Source of the DNA: Prorocentrum cordatum
Taxonomy: Eukaryota; Sar; Dinophyceae; Prorocentrales; Prorocentraceae
Reading direction: 5' to 3'
Assembly (NCBI GenBank): GCA_963575745.1
Contig: CAUYUJ010022393.1
Span: 550,501-614,500 of the forward strand
DNA length: 64,000 nt
Part shown: one piece after another, positions 41,863 through 50,587 of the stretch
Position numbering within the stretch: the first letter of the stretch is position 1
How the letters are laid out: each line of letters starts with the position of its first letter
The notes under the pieces: model-generated
The model's input: the letters and a program-made list of their open reading frames with translations, nothing else
Told to the model about the DNA's origin: nothing
The model's database searches: none
Translations under genes and position numbers: made by a program

Positions 41863-42479
41863 CTTTTGAGGCAGCAAGGTATACGCAGAGGGCATCTATG
41901 CACCACCAGCGTGGCTGGCCCTGCCAGGCACGGTGGTGGTGCACGGATGCCCTCGTCGGAAGATGCGAGGATGCCCGCTCGGACGGCAGCCTTCGGTGGG
42001 AATGCTCCTCCTGTGTTGCGAAGGACCGTGGCCCTGGAAGAGCAGGTCCACTGTACCCTGAGAGTGAGAGTCGTGGTGAGCGACGCATGTGCAAGCTACC
42101 CTGAGTTAGAGTGATGAGTGGCAGTGTTGAGAGTGATGTCGTGATGGCGGTGAGCGGGAAAGAGAGGCTAGGTATGAGGTTACCCTGCGCGCGAACCGAA
42201 ATAAAATACCAGCCCCACTTAGGCTGTAGGGAAAGATTGCGAATTCAAGCCCCCAGGGCAAGAACATGCGCAAAATGCACGAGATTCGCGTCATCGGGCG
42301 CGATCGTTAAACAAGTATAGAGGAACGACTCTCCCAGAGCCGCGATCTCTCGTACATGTTGGTGGGTTGCCGCTCCAAGGCTACTACACTTTATACATGT
42401 CAGTGGGCTGGCGCTCTTGGCGCGATAATACTTTGCAGAATGTTTGCTGTCGCGGACCCCAAGCAGTGACGTACTGCAC
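41863..42479. other. no gene recognised
   Basis: Short unrecognised frames. 42355-42430 holds two diverged copies of a GTTGGTGGGTTGCCGCTC-like unit. Confidence 0.3.
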
Positions 42480-42820
42480 ACTGGACGTGTGAGCAACGTG
42501 ATGCGAACTACACGGTGCAAGCTACGTGGTGGAACATATGCAGTGCGAGTGAAATGTGGTGCACGCTATGTGACGCAATGTTTGTGGTGTAGGCTACGTG
42601 GCGCGGTGCAAGCAAGCTATGAGGCACAAGCTGTTTGGTGTGAGCTGTGTGATGCAAGGTTTGTAGTACAAACTACGTGATGTAAGATATGTGGTGCAAG
42701 CGACGTCGTGCTATTGTGTGGTGCTGGCTTCGTGGTGCAAGCTAAATGGTGGAAGCTATGTGGTGCAACCTATGCGGCGTGAGCTGTGTGGTGCAAGCTA
42801 TGTCGGTGCATCTGATGCTC
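42480..42820. repeat. minisatellite with 18-20 bp unit GTGGTGCAAGCTA(T/C)
   Basis: About 17 degenerate units of (T/C)GTGGTGCAAGCTAC. Where the unit is 18 bp, the plus frame gives repeating S-Y-V-V-Q-A-like hexapeptides. Confidence 0.8.
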
Positions 42821-43019
42821 AACTCCACGACACGCCCACGTTAGGGCAACTGGCGAAAAAACGTAACCTCCCATCACGAGGCGCCCACGACATACGAGGC
42901 GCGTACGGCCGGGACCAGGCGGGCACCTGGCGAAAGCCCGGAGCACCCATGCAATGACTTAGGACAGCAAGTGGAAACCCCTAAATACATAAACTGTTTG
43001 GGGAACTACCCGAAACGTC

Positions 43020-43200
43020 CCCAAGTTGCTTCTGCACGGCCGACGAGCCCGACGACGACGGCGACGAGGGATCCTTCGATATCTGGGGCAAGGGGGCTGG
43101 CAGCAACGAGGCCTCCAGATGCTCTCTGCTGAACGAACTTGCCCGTTTCAGCAACATCACTGCTGCTGCTGGAGCTCCTCCCTCCCGTCGCCGCCGCCAC
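43020..43200 (+). CDS. possible acidic exon of unknown protein
   Basis: The plus frame reads SCFCTADEPDDDGDEGSFDI then WGKGAGSNEASRCSLLNELA and RFSNITAAAGAPPS, which looks like real protein. It ends in CGCCAC repeats. A different frame continues PFDADQAVAPEIIQGGPKT to a stop at 43402, followed at 43405 by an A14 run. It may be two exons or a shifted fragment. Confidence 0.28.
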
Positions 43201-43401
43201 CGCCACCGCCACGTCCACCGTCACCGCCTCTTCACCGCGGGGAATCGGAGACGGGCCAGTTGAGACAACGACGGCTCTCCGGCCCGGCTCCAGTCCATCC
43301 AGAGCTGGTCCCCGGACCCCCCCTGGGGCCCAGCCTGACCCGCCATTCGATGCGGATCAGGCCGTGGCACCGGAGATAATCCAGGGGGGCCCCAAAACAT
43401 G

Positions 43402-43467
43402 AACAAAAAAAAAAAAAACCCTGGGACACACAAATAGATACACACAAGTTAAAAGATTCCCCATATT
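43402..43467 (-). repeat. family A element, copy 6, left fragment
   Basis: After the A14 run, CCCTGGGACACACAAATAGA...GATTCCCCATATT matches the end of family A and stops exactly where the large retroelement begins. Its other half is at 50723-50826. Confidence 0.75.
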
Positions 43468-43468
43468 C

Positions 43469-43655
43469 TTCCTCAAGCTAGGCGCGGCCACCATTCAACA
43501 TACCTGAGACGGACGATCGTTTTTGCTGAGGACGCGTCCTTACACAGGACGAGGTGCACTTGAGATTCTATAATGCTGAGCTTGCGTGGCAGCTATGGGA
43601 AAAGGACCCGGGCCCGGATCAAATTACCAGAACAGACTGCGTAGCATTGGCTCCC
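43469..43655. repeat. split direct repeat B2
   Basis: TTCCTCAAGCTAGGCGCGGC to GCATTGGCTCCC. It matches B1 with three substitutions and one indel in 187/188 bp. Confidence 0.9.
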
Positions 43656-43673
43656 CAGGGTGGGTAGGGAGGG

Positions 43674-43808
43674 AAGCCTTGAAACCAGAATGGCCGCGAG
43701 AGGGGAGAGCAGCAGCAGGGGCGACAAGCAGAGGAGAAAGAAGGAAGGGGTGGAGCCCCTCTCGCTTGGCCGCTCGACGCGGAGGAAAACTGCATCCAAA
43801 GATAATCA
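43674..43808. repeat. split direct repeat A2
   Basis: AAGCCTTGAAACCAGAATGG to AAAGATAATCA, 135 bp, one mismatch against A1 at 50588-50722. Confidence 0.92.
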
Positions 43809-43996
43809 TTCCTCAAGCTAGGCGCGGCCACCATTCAACATACCTGCGACGGACGATCCTTTTTGCCGAGGACGCGTCCTTACACAGGACGAGGTGCACT
43901 TGAGATTCTATAATGCTGAGCTTGCGTGGCAGCTATGGGAAAAAGGACCCGGGCCCGGATCAAATTACCAGAACAGACTGCGTAGCATTGGCTCCC
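43809..43996. repeat. split direct repeat B1
   Basis: 188 bp, immediately adjacent to A2. It ends where the 3' non-coding part of the element begins. Confidence 0.9.
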
Positions 43997-44056
43997 ACCC
44001 CCAATCATTTGTCACTGGGTGGGCGGGTTGGGAAGAAAAAAGAGAAAGGAAGAAGA

Positions 44057-45335
44057 TTAGCTGGGCACCCGACTCGAACAGGCCACGCGAGAGACGAGGT
44101 GCCGCAGGTCCGCCGCCGTGAAATGGGCAGCACGTTGGCGGACGGCGGCGGGCACGGCCGCACGTTGACGCAAGAGTGAGCCGTGCTTTTCATAGATGCG
44201 CACAGACCTCTCGAGCGCGCCATCTTCCTCGCTGCTGGATCTGATCCAGGCTGCGCAATTGCTCCAAGGCATCGTGCGAGGGGCCTCCGTGCCGAAGCTG
44301 GTGAGGCACAGAGAAAACGTGGCAAAGGCCTAAGTCGGAGGCCGCACCTCGCACCATCCTCTCGTATGCACTGAGATTCAAGGGAGCAAAAAGCTCGGCT
44401 GCGTCTGCTCGGCCCCTACGAAGGGCAAGCAGCGCCGCCGGAACCTGGCGCCTGAGAGGGACAGGCGTGCCAGCAACGACAGTGCGGTCGAACTCATTCG
44501 TCTTGGAGGGCACTCCGCCTGTGAGAGGCGCGATGATGACGGAGACCTGGCCCCCTGCGCTCCCGTGGACGTCGCCCGCGGTGATGGAGAGCACCTCACT
44601 GGGCCGCAAGTACAGATCAAACTGGACGATCGTGGCCACGGCAGCGAGGGCCCCCAGTGGCGAGCGCTCCGAGAGGGCTGCCATGCAGGCGACCACGGCG
44701 TCGAAGGGGGCGGGCATCCTAGGATGCCGAGGCAGCTTGGCGCACCAGCCCGCCAGGGCGTCCTTGGATCGCACGAATTGAGGCTTGGCCACTGCCCATC
44801 CACGTAGTCGAGCAAGGCCGAAGAGAGCATTGCGAGCCATGTACTGAGGTGAACCAGAGAAGAAGAGGTGCTCGATGTACAGGTTCATTGTCGTGTCGGC
44901 GCACTTAGGGTCGTCAAAGGGAAGACGCCGGCGCCGTGCCCAGGCCTCGAAGTCGGCGACCGCCTGCTGATACTTTGTCAGGGTCGCTGGCCGCAACGAG
45001 GCCGTACGTAGGAAATCTCCCCGAGGCACTCGACGAGCTCGCCGCTGCTGCTCGGCGCGGTCCACGGCCGCCGCCGCTCGCCTGCGGCGCTCCGCCGCTA
45101 GCGCCCGGCGGCCCCGCGCCTGGCCTCCGCCTGGGGGCGGGGCGGCGCCGCGAGGCCCGCCCGCCGCCCGCGGGGCGGGGGCGCGGGTCGAGCGCGGAGG
45201 CCCAGGCGGCTCGCCAGGGGAGCCTGAACCTCCGCGGGCAGAGCGGGAGCCCTGGGGCGCGGAGGCGGACCTCGCCCGACGCGGCTGCCAGGACCCCATC
45301 CCAAGTCGCGAGGTCTCTGGGCGTGGCTCGGCCAT
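44057..45335 (-). pseudogene. tyrosine recombinase, frameshifted just before the catalytic tyrosine
   Basis: An ATG at 45335 starts an Arg/Ala-rich leader and a SAM-like core-binding region (LRPATLTKYQQAVADFEAWA). The catalytic domain shows the first Arg in LYLRPSEVLSI (about 44590-44615), the H-x-x-R box in PHQLRHGGPSHD (about 44275-44305) and IQQRGRW (44218-44238). In this frame the protein ends at a stop at 44190 after RAREVCAHL. The adjacent frame encodes RSVRIYEKHGSLLRQ with the expected tyrosine and runs to 44057. One base must be lost or skipped between about 44193 and 44215 to give an active enzyme. Recombinases of this type integrate DIRS circles without target duplication. A sequencing error or programmed shift is possible, but mutation is simplest. 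It overlaps the methyltransferase frame by about 420 bp. Confidence 0.85.
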
Positions 45336-47907
45336 AGGCGGACCTCGGGGCGGAGAGGGAGGCGATGCGCACGAGCTCTCGGCACCACTCTGGGAGGTAC
45401 GCGCCAGCCAAGGGTGTCCGCCAAACCCAACCTCTCGTCGGATGTCGGACTTTGCCCTGAAGAACCTCCCGATGCGGCTGGCAGCACTGGCAGCGGCGGC
45501 CCAGCAGCTCTAGGTTGGGGAGCGCCCCGGCGATCGCCCCCGGCTTCTTGAAGGGCGCCCCGAAGCGGCAGGAATCGTACTCGATCCTGCCGGGCCTGTG
45601 GTAGCGGAGCTCCCTCTCCAGGGGGCGCCAGCGCCAAACACGGCCGGGGCCAGGGTTCTCGAGGAGGACGAAAATGTCGAGCTCCCTGCAGAGCTTGAGC
45701 ACCCGAACGGCGAAACTGACAAGAGCGAAGTCTGCCGGCCGAGGGGGCCGATTGCCCCCGGCCGGCACCCAGTGGGCACACGGAAGGCCGATATGCATGC
45801 ACCAAAAGCGGCGCGGGGTAATCCAAGCCCAGACAGCGTTACGGACTCCAGGATGCGTGAGGTCGTGATGCTTGCCGTGTGTAATGTCCAGAGGGCATGC
45901 GATGCGAAGACCGGCCTCGTGGAAGGCCCCCGATAGGTTCGCGCCTCCGGCGAATAATTCCAGGAAGCTGGTACGCCCAGTACGGTGGCCTTGCGGGGCC
46001 GTAGACGAAGACCCCGAGGAGCACCACTTGCGAGGCCCGCTGCAAGCCCGAGGAGGAGCTGAAGAACTTGATGACCCAGTTTGGGGACCTTGGCTTGGCG
46101 TTGTTGCCGATGGCCTGGCCCACGACGCCCCAGAAGCCGAGGAAGCGGGGGGCCCAGCCAGGGGTCGAGGATGAGCCGATGCCGTTGGAGTCCCTATATG
46201 AGGCCAGTGACTTGACGTAGAGCTCGATGGCCCGATCTGCGAACGATAACCTGTAAATGGTGTCGACGAAGTAGAGCACGATGGAGGATGGGAAGGACAG
46301 GATGGGAGCACCGACTCAGCTGGGGTGGTAGAGAGGATGATCCCTTGTGCGAGGTCCTCGCTCCACTGTCCAGTGCAACCGATAGGTTTCTCCCCAAGCC
46401 CTGGCGGCTCGGAGACGCGGCTCGAGGTAGGCCGAGTCGCGAAGGCGACGCTGGAGACGGGGCAGGGCCCGGGCACGTCGGGCCCGGGGCCGGGCAAGCT
46501 GCCGCTGGGCCTCACGACGGGCGCGCACCTGCTGGGCGCCGGCGCGCAGGCCCTGAAGCCGGCACCGCGGATCCAGCCAGGCAGGAGCTCGCGGCGGTCG
46601 GCGGCCCGGCTCCCCCAGTCGACAACGCTCACACATCCTGGAACGTGTCGCACTCGCCAAGTGATCTCGGCGCCCAGCTGCAGGGCGCCAGCACGACGAC
46701 ATTGGGCGAGGAGCTCTCGGTTGCTGGCACGGCCCTTCTCGAAAGACAGCACGCTGGAGAGATTGTCAGAGAGGCTCAGGTGCTCGGTCCCATGGCAGTT
46801 GGCCTGCCGGGCGGCGGCCCCCAAACCGATCACCGAGGCCCGCGCCTCCAGGCTGTGGATGCGATCTGGATGGCGCCAGGCGCCGCGGAAAGCCTCGGCC
46901 CACCGCTGCGGGTCGACCAGCTCGGGCGGCAGCGGGGGCGGGGGGTGGCCCACCTCCATCTCCTGACGACGGCGGCGGGCCCGCGCCTGTCGGCGGGGCC
47001 GGCCCGCGCCTGCATCGCCGAGCTCGTCGTAGTGCAGGTCGGAGACGTCGTCCAGTCCTGCAGCGCGGCCCAGGTAGGCGTCCCTGTCGGGGTCGCCCGA
47101 GACCTCGACCTCCTTGAAGCGTTGCCTCTCGCGCCACCGCGACACGCCAAGGACCTCGTGCCCCAAGAGCTCGGCCTCGCAGACGGCGTAGCCCAGCATT
47201 GAGCTGTCCGTGGTAAAAGACACCGGCGAAGGGGGTCGGCGCAGGTCCACCTGGCCAAGAAACACGAGGCCAGCGGCGCAGCGAAGCTCCGTCACCACGC
47301 TGGGCGGCAAACGCGAGACGCCCTCCATCGGGCCAGACTCGAGGTAGGCGTAGCACTCGCCCAGGACACTGAGGGCAGGTCGCATGATGCTGAAGTCGTG
47401 CGCGATGTGTCCCAACAACCTCCTGACCTGCCAGCGAGCCAGCCACGGCCTGCGTAGAACCTCGTGTAGACCAAGGTACAGGCGCCAGGCTCGCCGAGAG
47501 GCGCGGCGAAGGCGCCCGTGCCGCACGTCGAACTCGAGACCGAGGATACCCTGAGACAAGGTGGCACGCTGTAACTCGTGCCAGCGCAGCCCCCTCTTGT
47601 CCAGCTCGTCCGTCACGGCGCCGAGGCGCTGGTCGAGCTGGGCGGCGTCCAGGGAGATGAGGTTCGCGTTGTCGACGTAGGGCGCGTGGGCGACCCCCCC
47701 GTTCAGCAGGGAGGGCGGCTTGCCCTTGTCCAGGCACCAGGAGTCCTTGTCCCCGAAGACGGCGCTCATGGTGTCGATCAGGACCTCCTGGCAGATCCAC
47801 AAGGCCCAGGACCATCCCATGGGAAGGGCTTCGAAGCAGGGCCAGACCCGAGAGTCTGGGCTGATGTCGATGTAGCGGCCGAGGTCCTCGTCGTACAGCT
47901 GAGTCAC
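44914..47907 (-). CDS. polyprotein: RT (palm to thumb), RNase H and cytosine-methyltransferase-like domain
   Basis: The first 70 residues contain the RT boxes FEALPMGWSWALW (about 47805-47835) and APYVDNANLIS (about 47662-47690); the usual second Asp of the Y-x-D-D box is Asn. RNase H follows: FTTDSSMLGYAV (47190-47225), HSLEARASV (46840), SLSDNLSSVLSFEKGR (46750), HVPGCVSVVDWGSRAAD (46605). The C-terminal domain has FLELFAGGANLSGAFHEAG (motif I-like, about 45920-45972), GLPCAHWVPAG with a Pro-Cys pair (about 45770) and LLENPGPGRVWRW (about 45655), then YDSCRFGAPFKKP. These match cytosine-5 methyltransferase motifs I, IV and VI in order. Residues from about 46390 to 45990 are Ser/Pro-rich here, whereas the next frame looks better; two compensating shifts are likely. 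The frame has no ATG: it opens at a GTG codon reached from the preceding frame. Confidence 0.85.
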   Translation of the reverse strand: MTQLYDEDLGRYIDISPDSRVWPCFEALPMGWSWALWICQEVLIDTMSAVFGDKDSWCLDKGKPPSLLNGGVAHAPYVDNANLISLDAAQLDQRLGAVTDELDKRGLRWHELQRATLSQGILGLEFDVRHGRLRRASRRAWRLYLGLHEVLRRPWLARWQVRRLLGHIAHDFSIMRPALSVLGECYAYLESGPMEGVSRLPPSVVTELRCAAGLVFLGQVDLRRPPSPVSFTTDSSMLGYAVCEAELLGHEVLGVSRWRERQRFKEVEVSGDPDRDAYLGRAAGLDDVSDLHYDELGDAGAGRPRRQARARRRRQEMEVGHPPPPLPPELVDPQRWAEAFRGAWRHPDRIHSLEARASVIGLGAAARQANCHGTEHLSLSDNLSSVLSFEKGRASNRELLAQCRRAGALQLGAEITWRVRHVPGCVSVVDWGSRAADRRELLPGWIRGAGFRACAPAPSRCAPVVRPSGSLPGPGPDVPGPCPVSSVAFATRPTSSRVSEPPGLGEKPIGCTGQWSEDLAQGIILSTTPAESVLPSCPSHPPSCSTSSTPFTGYRSQIGPSSSTSSHWPHIGTPTASAHPRPLAGPPASSASGASWARPSATTPSQGPQTGSSSSSAPPRACSGPRKWCSSGSSSTAPQGHRTGRTSFLELFAGGANLSGAFHEAGLRIACPLDITHGKHHDLTHPGVRNAVWAWITPRRFWCMHIGLPCAHWVPAGGNRPPRPADFALVSFAVRVLKLCRELDIFVLLENPGPGRVWRWRPLERELRYHRPGRIEYDSCRFGAPFKKPGAIAGALPNLELLGRRCQCCQPHREVLQGKVRHPTRGWVWRTPLAGAYLPEWCRELVRIASLSAPRSAYGRATPRDLATWDGVLAAASGEVRLRAPGLPLCPRRFRLPWRAAWASALDPRPRPAGGGRASRRRPAPRRRPGAGPPGASGGAPQASGGGRGPRRAAAASSSSASGRFPTYGLVAASDPDKVSAGGRRLRGLGTAPASSL

Positions 47908-48917
47908 CCCAGCTCGCCGGCAGACACCTCGATGTCGAAGCGCATCCAGGAGCCCCAGGCCGGATGGCGGAACTGGTAGAAGCCATCCTGCAGGTCCACC
48001 GAGCCGGCCACCAGGTCGCCCCCGTTGATCACGATGTCCAGGTCGTCGGGGCCAAGGTCGGTGGCGTCCACGAGGTTGATGGCCGCGAGTGCCTCGCCTG
48101 AGGCCAGCGCGGTCTTGGGCGGGAGTCGCTGCAGTTGATTAGCCTGCAGAGCGTCCAGCACCATCCTCTGATCCCCGTTCTTCTTTCGCACGGAGAACGC
48201 GGAGATGCACGACTTCCGACGGGCCCGAGCACAAACGAGCCCCCGTAGGGCCAGAGCACGAAGAAAGGCCACGAGCGCAGGGCGCGCGCCGCGCCGGCGA
48301 GGGTCGAGCTGCGGGTCCCAGTAGGGTTGTACCAACGGCTCGTCCTCGGTGAGCTCGGAGAGCGGGCGGACGACGGCAGAGTCGAAGTTGGCCATCACAT
48401 CCCTGACGCTCTGGGGGGCCACGTCGTCGAGTGGCGTTGAAAAATGATGTTCCTTACGTGGGATGTTGAGGCGGCTCGGATCAAAATCGACCACGGTCGT
48501 GGACGCGTCGAGGCCGCCGTAGACGTCCCTGGTCTTGAGGAGCTCCTGTAGGGCCCCAGCGCCATCCATGTCAGTGGGCCGATCTCCAAAGGCCCCAATC
48601 CGACGGCGGATGCGTCTGAGCGCCGACTCTTGAGCGATGTCGGCGCCCCCAGTCCTCTGGGGGGGCCGAAGCACGACGTCCCTCCCAGCACAGGCGGCGG
48701 CCATCCCATTGAGGGTCGTGATCGTCTCGATGGCACAGGCCGAACGACGATCAGCAGCGGCAGCACGCTGTGCCTTATACCGAGGAAAAGCGGTACGTTC
48801 CCCTCGCGGTGGATGCGAGTAGAAGGCGTCCGTGACCGGAAGCGGGAACAAAGGTGGGGGCCCCCGCGAGGAGGAACCCTCGACGGGGGGGCAGCCGCGG
48901 TCCAGGGAGGAGGCCAT
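47904..48917 (-). CDS. reverse transcriptase, N-terminal part
   Basis: From an ATG at 48917 about 337 residues run to a TGA at 47906. The last 110 carry RT motifs: CISAFSVRKKNGDQRMVLDA (fingers, motif 1-2) and GSVDLQDGFYQFRHP (motif A with the first catalytic Asp). The reading continues into the downstream frame as GELG-VTQLYDEDLGRYIDI if the ribosome slips back one base at CTG GGG TGA, or if one G has been lost. Both parts together make a complete RT. Programmed -1 shifting and mutation cannot be told apart from one copy. Confidence 0.8.
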   Translation of the reverse strand: MASSLDRGCPPVEGSSSRGPPPLFPLPVTDAFYSHPPRGERTAFPRYKAQRAAAADRRSACAIETITTLNGMAAACAGRDVVLRPPQRTGGADIAQESALRRIRRRIGAFGDRPTDMDGAGALQELLKTRDVYGGLDASTTVVDFDPSRLNIPRKEHHFSTPLDDVAPQSVRDVMANFDSAVVRPLSELTEDEPLVQPYWDPQLDPRRRGARPALVAFLRALALRGLVCARARRKSCISAFSVRKKNGDQRMVLDALQANQLQRLPPKTALASGEALAAINLVDATDLGPDDLDIVINGGDLVAGSVDLQDGFYQFRHPAWGSWMRFDIEVSAGELG

Positions 48918-48988
48918 GGCGACGCGGTGTGCCGTCGGCCGCGGCGGAGGCCGCCACGGCCGGGGGGGGCGCGGAGGCCCCCGGCTCG

Positions 48989-50170
48989 CTAACCTGCACC
49001 GCCAGGCCCAGCCCTGGCCTTGCCCTTCGGCTTGGCCTTGGGGCGCGGGGGCCTTGCCTCGTCCCTCTGCTCGGTGCGGTGCTTCTTGTCCTCGTGGTCG
49101 GCCTCCTCCCTGTACATCCTCTCCTGCTTGAGAACGGTGCTCCTCGCCTTCTGCTGGTCGGCGACCCAGGCATCGAACTTGGTCGTGACCGCCCCGCCCG
49201 AGTCGTCGAGTCGACTCGAAACCATCAGCTCCAGGCCCTCGAAGGAAGGGCGGCGAGGACAACGCTTGACTGCCCTCTGAATCTGGAGGCCCCGGCGGCT
49301 CAGGAGCTCGAACGAGGCGAGATTCGAGACGTCCAGCGCGTCGAAGACCAGGGCATGGTGCAGGACCTCGACGATGTTCTTCAGCTCCTGGGCCACCGCA
49401 CTGCCACGCGCGACGCCCGACTGGGCCACCCAAAAGCCCCAGTAGGACGAGAGCGAGTGCCCAGAAGAGACCACGGCCGCCAGAAACTCGACCAGGGCCT
49501 TGGGGCCCTCGAAGGGCCAGTCGTCGACCTCCACGCTCTTCAGCAGGGCCACCAGCTGCGCCAGAGAGACGGTGTGCGCAGAGACGCCCGTCTGCGGCAG
49601 CACCCGGCGGTCCCTGCCAGGACCAGCCCTCTTCTCCGCCTTCCAGTCGGGCTCGTCGGCGAGCTGGACGTTCTCGGCGGCGACCCAGCCCTCGGCCTCC
49701 GACAGCATCACGAGCGCGACGGCGTCGCGGCTGATGAAGCGCTCCGCCGAGGTGATCAGCTCCAGGCTCACCTCCTCCCCGAAGTGGTCGCTCGCAGGGT
49801 CGGGGACGATCCACCTCGGGACGTCGACCCCCGCTTGCACCGCGGGGAGTGGGAAGCCCGGCACCTTCGCGAAGTTGCGGCCATCGCGGCGGAGGTTGGA
49901 GAGGTCGGCGTCCGAGAGGGCTCCGAACGCGTAGACCTGGCCTCGGACTCGCTGGGGGAAGGCGGCCGCCCGAGGAAGGGCGACCACTAGGTATTCGTCC
50001 AGCTTCAGGAGATAGATCTCGGCGTCGGGCGTGGCGGCCACCCAGTGCCCCGGCGTAGGCGAGGGAACCAATAAGACCCTGTGGTGCCATCTGAAGTTCG
50101 GGTCGTCGTCGAACGCGATGCACACCTGGCTCTCGGAGATGTCGAGGGTCTCGGCCCCCGCGCGAGCCAT
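48989..50170 (-). CDS. Gag-like structural protein of the DIRS element
   Basis: ATG at 50170, 393 residues. A folded-looking N-terminal half (WHHRVLLVPSPTPGHWVAAT, DAEIYLLKLDEYLVVALPRA) is followed by a helical middle and a Lys/Arg/Pro-rich tail ending RPKAKPKGKARAGPGGAG, suitable for nucleic-acid binding. No zinc knuckle is seen. The position, first large gene before RT, and the basic tail suggest the Gag role; no sequence family is recognised. Another frame is open across the same DNA but is Arg/Gly-rich and is a composition artefact. The gene ends about 70 bp before the RT start. Confidence 0.65.
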   Translation of the reverse strand: MARAGAETLDISESQVCIAFDDDPNFRWHHRVLLVPSPTPGHWVAATPDAEIYLLKLDEYLVVALPRAAAFPQRVRGQVYAFGALSDADLSNLRRDGRNFAKVPGFPLPAVQAGVDVPRWIVPDPASDHFGEEVSLELITSAERFISRDAVALVMLSEAEGWVAAENVQLADEPDWKAEKRAGPGRDRRVLPQTGVSAHTVSLAQLVALLKSVEVDDWPFEGPKALVEFLAAVVSSGHSLSSYWGFWVAQSGVARGSAVAQELKNIVEVLHHALVFDALDVSNLASFELLSRRGLQIQRAVKRCPRRPSFEGLELMVSSRLDDSGGAVTTKFDAWVADQQKARSTVLKQERMYREEADHEDKKHRTEQRDEARPPRPKAKPKGKARAGPGGAG

Positions 50171-50190
50171 CAGCCACGGATGGCCCTAGG

Positions 50191-50565
50191 CTAGGAGGCA
50201 GGAGCGGCAGCGCCGTCGCCTGGCGGACGAGCCGGCGCCCGCGAGGTGAACCCGTGCAAGATGGCCGCGACGGGGGCGCAGGCAGCCAGCGCCGCCAAGG
50301 CGCACAGCACGCCCAGGACCCAGCCCAGCACCAGCCACGAGACCCAGCCCAGCGACGCCGGGACGGGGATCGGGCAGGACAGCTCGGGGCAGGGCCGCAC
50401 GTCCGGCGCAGCCGGGCAAGCCACGGCGGGCGCCGGCGGGCAATTGCCGCAGGTGACGTCGACCGATCCGCAGGGAGGGCAGGCCGGGCAGGCAGGGCAC
50501 CGGCTGGCCCAGACTGAAACCAGTGCCGCGCCCCACTGCCCGAGAGCCGCGAGGGGAACGGGCAT
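50191..50565 (-). CDS. small Cys-rich single-pass membrane protein of the DIRS element
   Basis: ATG at 50565, 124 residues, first gene of the element. It has a Cys/Pro-rich ectodomain-like part (CPACPACPPCGSVDVTCGNC, further Cys at LSCPIP) followed by one strong transmembrane segment (WLVLGWVLGVLCALAALAAC). It stops 20 bp before the Gag start. An alternative frame starts in repeat A1 at 50713 with a hydrophobic leader and spans the same DNA; the Cys spacing and helix make the 124-residue frame the better choice. Function unknown; a membrane or envelope-like role would be speculation. Confidence 0.55.
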   Translation of the reverse strand: MPVPLAALGQWGAALVSVWASRCPACPACPPCGSVDVTCGNCPPAPAVACPAAPDVRPCPELSCPIPVPASLGWVSWLVLGWVLGVLCALAALAACAPVAAILHGFTSRAPARPPGDGAAAPAS

Positions 50566-50587
50566 GCGAAGCGGCGCAGGCCTTTGC

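Noticed and set aside
44914-45340. C-terminal ~140 residues of the methyltransferase frame as a further domain
   Set aside because: It is Pro/Arg/Ser-rich and overlaps the recombinase start in another frame; more likely out-of-frame read-through.
47904-50177. 757-codon frame covering the Gag region as well as RT
   Set aside because: Its first half is Arg/Gly/Pro-rich and overlaps a natural-looking 393-residue Gag frame. Only the part from 48917 downward shows RT motifs.
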